From: Bacteroidales bacterium | GTDB lineage: Bacteria > Bacteroidota > Bacteroidia > Bacteroidales > UBA1715 | Direction of reading: 5' to 3' | NCBI GenBank assembly: GCA_024402335.1 | Contig: JAKSTZ010000006.1 | Coordinates: 27,382 to 91,381 of the forward strand | Length of the DNA: 64,000 nucleotides | Shown here: one piece after another, positions 62,283 to 64,000 of the stretch | Layout of the letters: every line of letters starts with the position of its first letter | Numbering within the stretch: position 1 is the first letter of the stretch | Made by a program: the position numbers and the translations under genes | The notes under the pieces: model-generated | Seen by the model: only the letters and a program-made list of their open reading frames with translations | Told to the model about the DNA's origin: nothing | Database searches by the model: none

Positions 62283-63941
62283 ATGAAGAAAATATTTCTT
62301 AGTTTGCTGTTCTCGGTCTTGGGGTTCGTCTGTTTTTCTCAAGAGGTTGATGAAAAAGTTTCTCGGATAATAGCTGAGAATTTTTTCCTTGAAAATTACG
62401 GATTTAAAAAGAATGTAACAGAAACATTGGTAAAGGAATATAAAGGTCATCCGAGCCTTTATATAAACAATATGCAGGATGGCGGTTGGGTAATAGTTCC
62501 TGCCAATAGGAATTTAAATCCTGTGGTAGCACATTCCGACGAAGGAGCTATTGCTTTAAATGAAGGTCCCGATGTTTTTTGGGATTGGATGGAGCAATAT
62601 GAGTTCATTGTTGATATAGCCGTAGAAGAGAATTGGCATAAGGAGGACCGACACAAAAAATGGGACAAACTGCTTTCTGAAGACTCCAAAATGCAATTAA
62701 AGACATATGTTGAAGAAACTTATTTGGTTTCCTCAAGATGGGGACAAAGCATGACTAATGATGGTCAATGCCCTGGATATAATAGTTTATCACCAAATTC
62801 TTTGTATTGTGGGTATGATAATTGTGACAAGTGTACAGCGGGATGTGCATCTGTTGCAATGGGACAATTAATAAATTATTGGGGGTTCTCTTATGGTGAT
62901 TATGTAGATTTTGATTGGTGGAATATGGCAGATTCTTTACATACAAGTAGACCAAATTTTTCTATAGAACAAATATCTATATCATATATGTTGAGAATGG
63001 TTGGTAATAAAAATAACACCAATTACTGTTCTGGAGGTTGTGATTCTGGTACTTCAAGAACTGATATTGTAAATGGGTTATTACTAATTGGTTATAAAGA
63101 TATGATTACTTATCAGAAAAAGTGGTTTACTTTATATAATACATGGGTGAATTACTTGAAAAATGAGATTGAGGCTGAACGTCCTGTAATATATGTGTAT
63201 ATTAGTCCACATGAAAAGGGACATGCTTTTATTTGCGATGGTTATAATTCGAGGAATGATAATTTTCATTTTAATTTGGGTTGGAATAATTGTTTGTTAT
63301 GGTGTGATTTTGAGGACTTGTTTGAACCTAATAATGCTGGCTCTTACGATTTTCAAAATGGTGGAACGCACTATTGTATTGTAAATATTAGACCCGATGT
63401 TATGAATGATCTATCCTTAGCAAATGTAACTATTTCTTATATAGAAGGGATGAGTCAAAATAAAACTTATCAATCAAAAGGTTCTATTTCTGTAGCAGGG
63501 AATAATACAACATTTGTTGTTCAAGATAATTCAAGTTGTCGTTTTATCGCAAAAGACAGTGTTGTCTTAAAACCGGGATTTCATGCCAATGCAGGAACAT
63601 CATTGTTATGTAAAATATTTAAAAGACCAACTTTAAAATCGTATATAGAAGATAACTATCAAAACCCATTTGTATCTATAGACGAAGAATATCCGATAGT
63701 TGTAGATAAAATTTTGATATACCCTAACCCTGTAAAGGATAATGTTACAATTCAATTCTGTGAATCAGATATATGTGATTATCAAATAACGATTTTTAAT
63801 GTAATGGGAAAGGAAATAGAAAAATTTGCAACAGAAAAAAATAAGATAGTTATAAATACTATCAAATATCCTTCAGGAATATATTTTGTAGATATAAAAA
63901 CTAACGGAAAAATTTATTCTAAATCATTTATAAAACAGTAA
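62283..63941 (+). CDS. Secreted C10-family cysteine peptidase (streptopain/SpeB type) with T9SS sorting domain
   Basis: The 552-residue product has a signal peptide (MKKIFLSLL to CFSQ), an inhibitory pro-region (about 20-140, with the GGWVIVPA segment), and a C10 catalytic domain with Cys188 in AGCASVAMGQ, His314 in GHAFICDGY, and NLGWNN. Four further Cys precede the active site. A beta-rich linker contains VVLKPGFHANAGTS. The last 75 or so residues are a type A T9SS C-terminal sorting domain (ILIYPNPVKDN, and YPSGIYFVDI). It should be exported by T9SS and anchored or released at the surface. Confidence 0.93.
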   Translation: MKKIFLSLLFSVLGFVCFSQEVDEKVSRIIAENFFLENYGFKKNVTETLVKEYKGHPSLYINNMQDGGWVIVPANRNLNPVVAHSDEGAIALNEGPDVFWDWMEQYEFIVDIAVEENWHKEDRHKKWDKLLSEDSKMQLKTYVEETYLVSSRWGQSMTNDGQCPGYNSLSPNSLYCGYDNCDKCTAGCASVAMGQLINYWGFSYGDYVDFDWWNMADSLHTSRPNFSIEQISISYMLRMVGNKNNTNYCSGGCDSGTSRTDIVNGLLLIGYKDMITYQKKWFTLYNTWVNYLKNEIEAERPVIYVYISPHEKGHAFICDGYNSRNDNFHFNLGWNNCLLWCDFEDLFEPNNAGSYDFQNGGTHYCIVNIRPDVMNDLSLANVTISYIEGMSQNKTYQSKGSISVAGNNTTFVVQDNSSCRFIAKDSVVLKPGFHANAGTSLLCKIFKRPTLKSYIEDNYQNPFVSIDEEYPIVVDKILIYPNPVKDNVTIQFCESDICDYQITIFNVMGKEIEKFATEKNKIVINTIKYPSGIYFVDIKTNGKIYSKSFIKQ

Positions 63942-63946
63942 AATTT

Positions 63947-64000
63947 ATGAAAACAAAAGTTATTTTGATGCTATATGTATCTTTGTTGTTGTCAATTGTG
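63947..64000 (+). CDS. Start of a further secreted protein, cut by the window edge
   Basis: Eighteen codons from ATG 63947 encode MKTKVILMLYVSLLLSIV, which looks like a signal peptide. The gap to the peptidase stop is 5 bases, so it probably belongs to the same transcript. The rest lies outside the window. Confidence 0.6.
   Translation, partial: MKTKVILMLYVSLLLSIV

Overview
The window reads as chromosomal DNA from a Bacteroidota bacterium, most likely of the order Bacteroidales. It is AT-rich. About twenty genes and tRNAs are preceded by the Bacteroidota-type -7 box TAnnTTTG, and Shine-Dalgarno sequences are nearly absent. Several protein families are typical of this phylum: secreted proteins with SusD-era style lipoprotein or N-terminal signals, a type IX secretion (T9SS) C-terminal sorting domain, DUF4491, and a GCVGVLIE-type secreted protein. 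I saw no insertion sequence, prophage, CRISPR array, rRNA or replication origin, and no gene-free stretch reaches 300 bases.

Layout. 1-6.1 kb: a coiled-coil protein cut by the window edge, two tandem paralogous outer-membrane-type proteins, a PLP aminotransferase, a DUF4491 membrane protein and a secreted GH9 cellulase-type enzyme. 6.2-14 kb: mutS, a class A penicillin-binding protein, and a large OmpA-family protein with the domain order of the T9SS subunit PorE. 14-24 kb: a long leftward run (MORN-type protein, Ppx/GppA, Pcm, then Wza-like, Wzc-like, WecA/MraY-like, lytic transglycosylase, UvrA) with overlapping genes. 24-32.4 kb: a rightward run of housekeeping genes (Ste24 protease, DUF721, secreted protein, rlmN, MFS transporter, pyridoxamine kinase, radical SAM protein, engB, K+/H+ antiporter). 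32.4-42.3 kb: a leftward run (nitroreductase, alpha-IPM/citramalate synthase, serine hydrolase, lipoprotein plus barrel pair, gmk, YicC, recG, barrel protein), with a probable small RNA on the other strand between yicC and recG. 42.3-45 kb: three abutting genes for a di-acetamido uronic acid sugar (WbpE, WbpD, WbpB types). 45-55 kb: tRNA-Asp, a YeiH exporter, a Ser/Thr-rich secreted protein, a zinc peptidase, a DEAD-box helicase, an acyltransferase / acyl-activating enzyme / ACP cluster, argS and pyrD. 55-64 kb: tRNA-Gly, tRNA-Leu, a GH31 lipoprotein with PA14, an HD protein, tRNA-Ser, rpsF-rpsR-rplI, tRNA-Gln, an AraC-type regulator, and a secreted pair that includes a C10 cysteine peptidase with a T9SS sorting domain.

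How the genes fit together. The strongest link is cell-surface export. The window holds a T9SS cargo protease, a PorE-like periplasmic T9SS component, and Wbp enzymes of the kind that in Porphyromonas gingivalis make the sugar joining T9SS cargo to anionic LPS. The GH9 and GH31 enzymes point to use of plant-type glucans or xyloglucan. The polysaccharide export genes come without any glycosyltransferase nearby. The -7 boxes lie in most cases 16-23 nt before the start codon, which let me correct several start sites.
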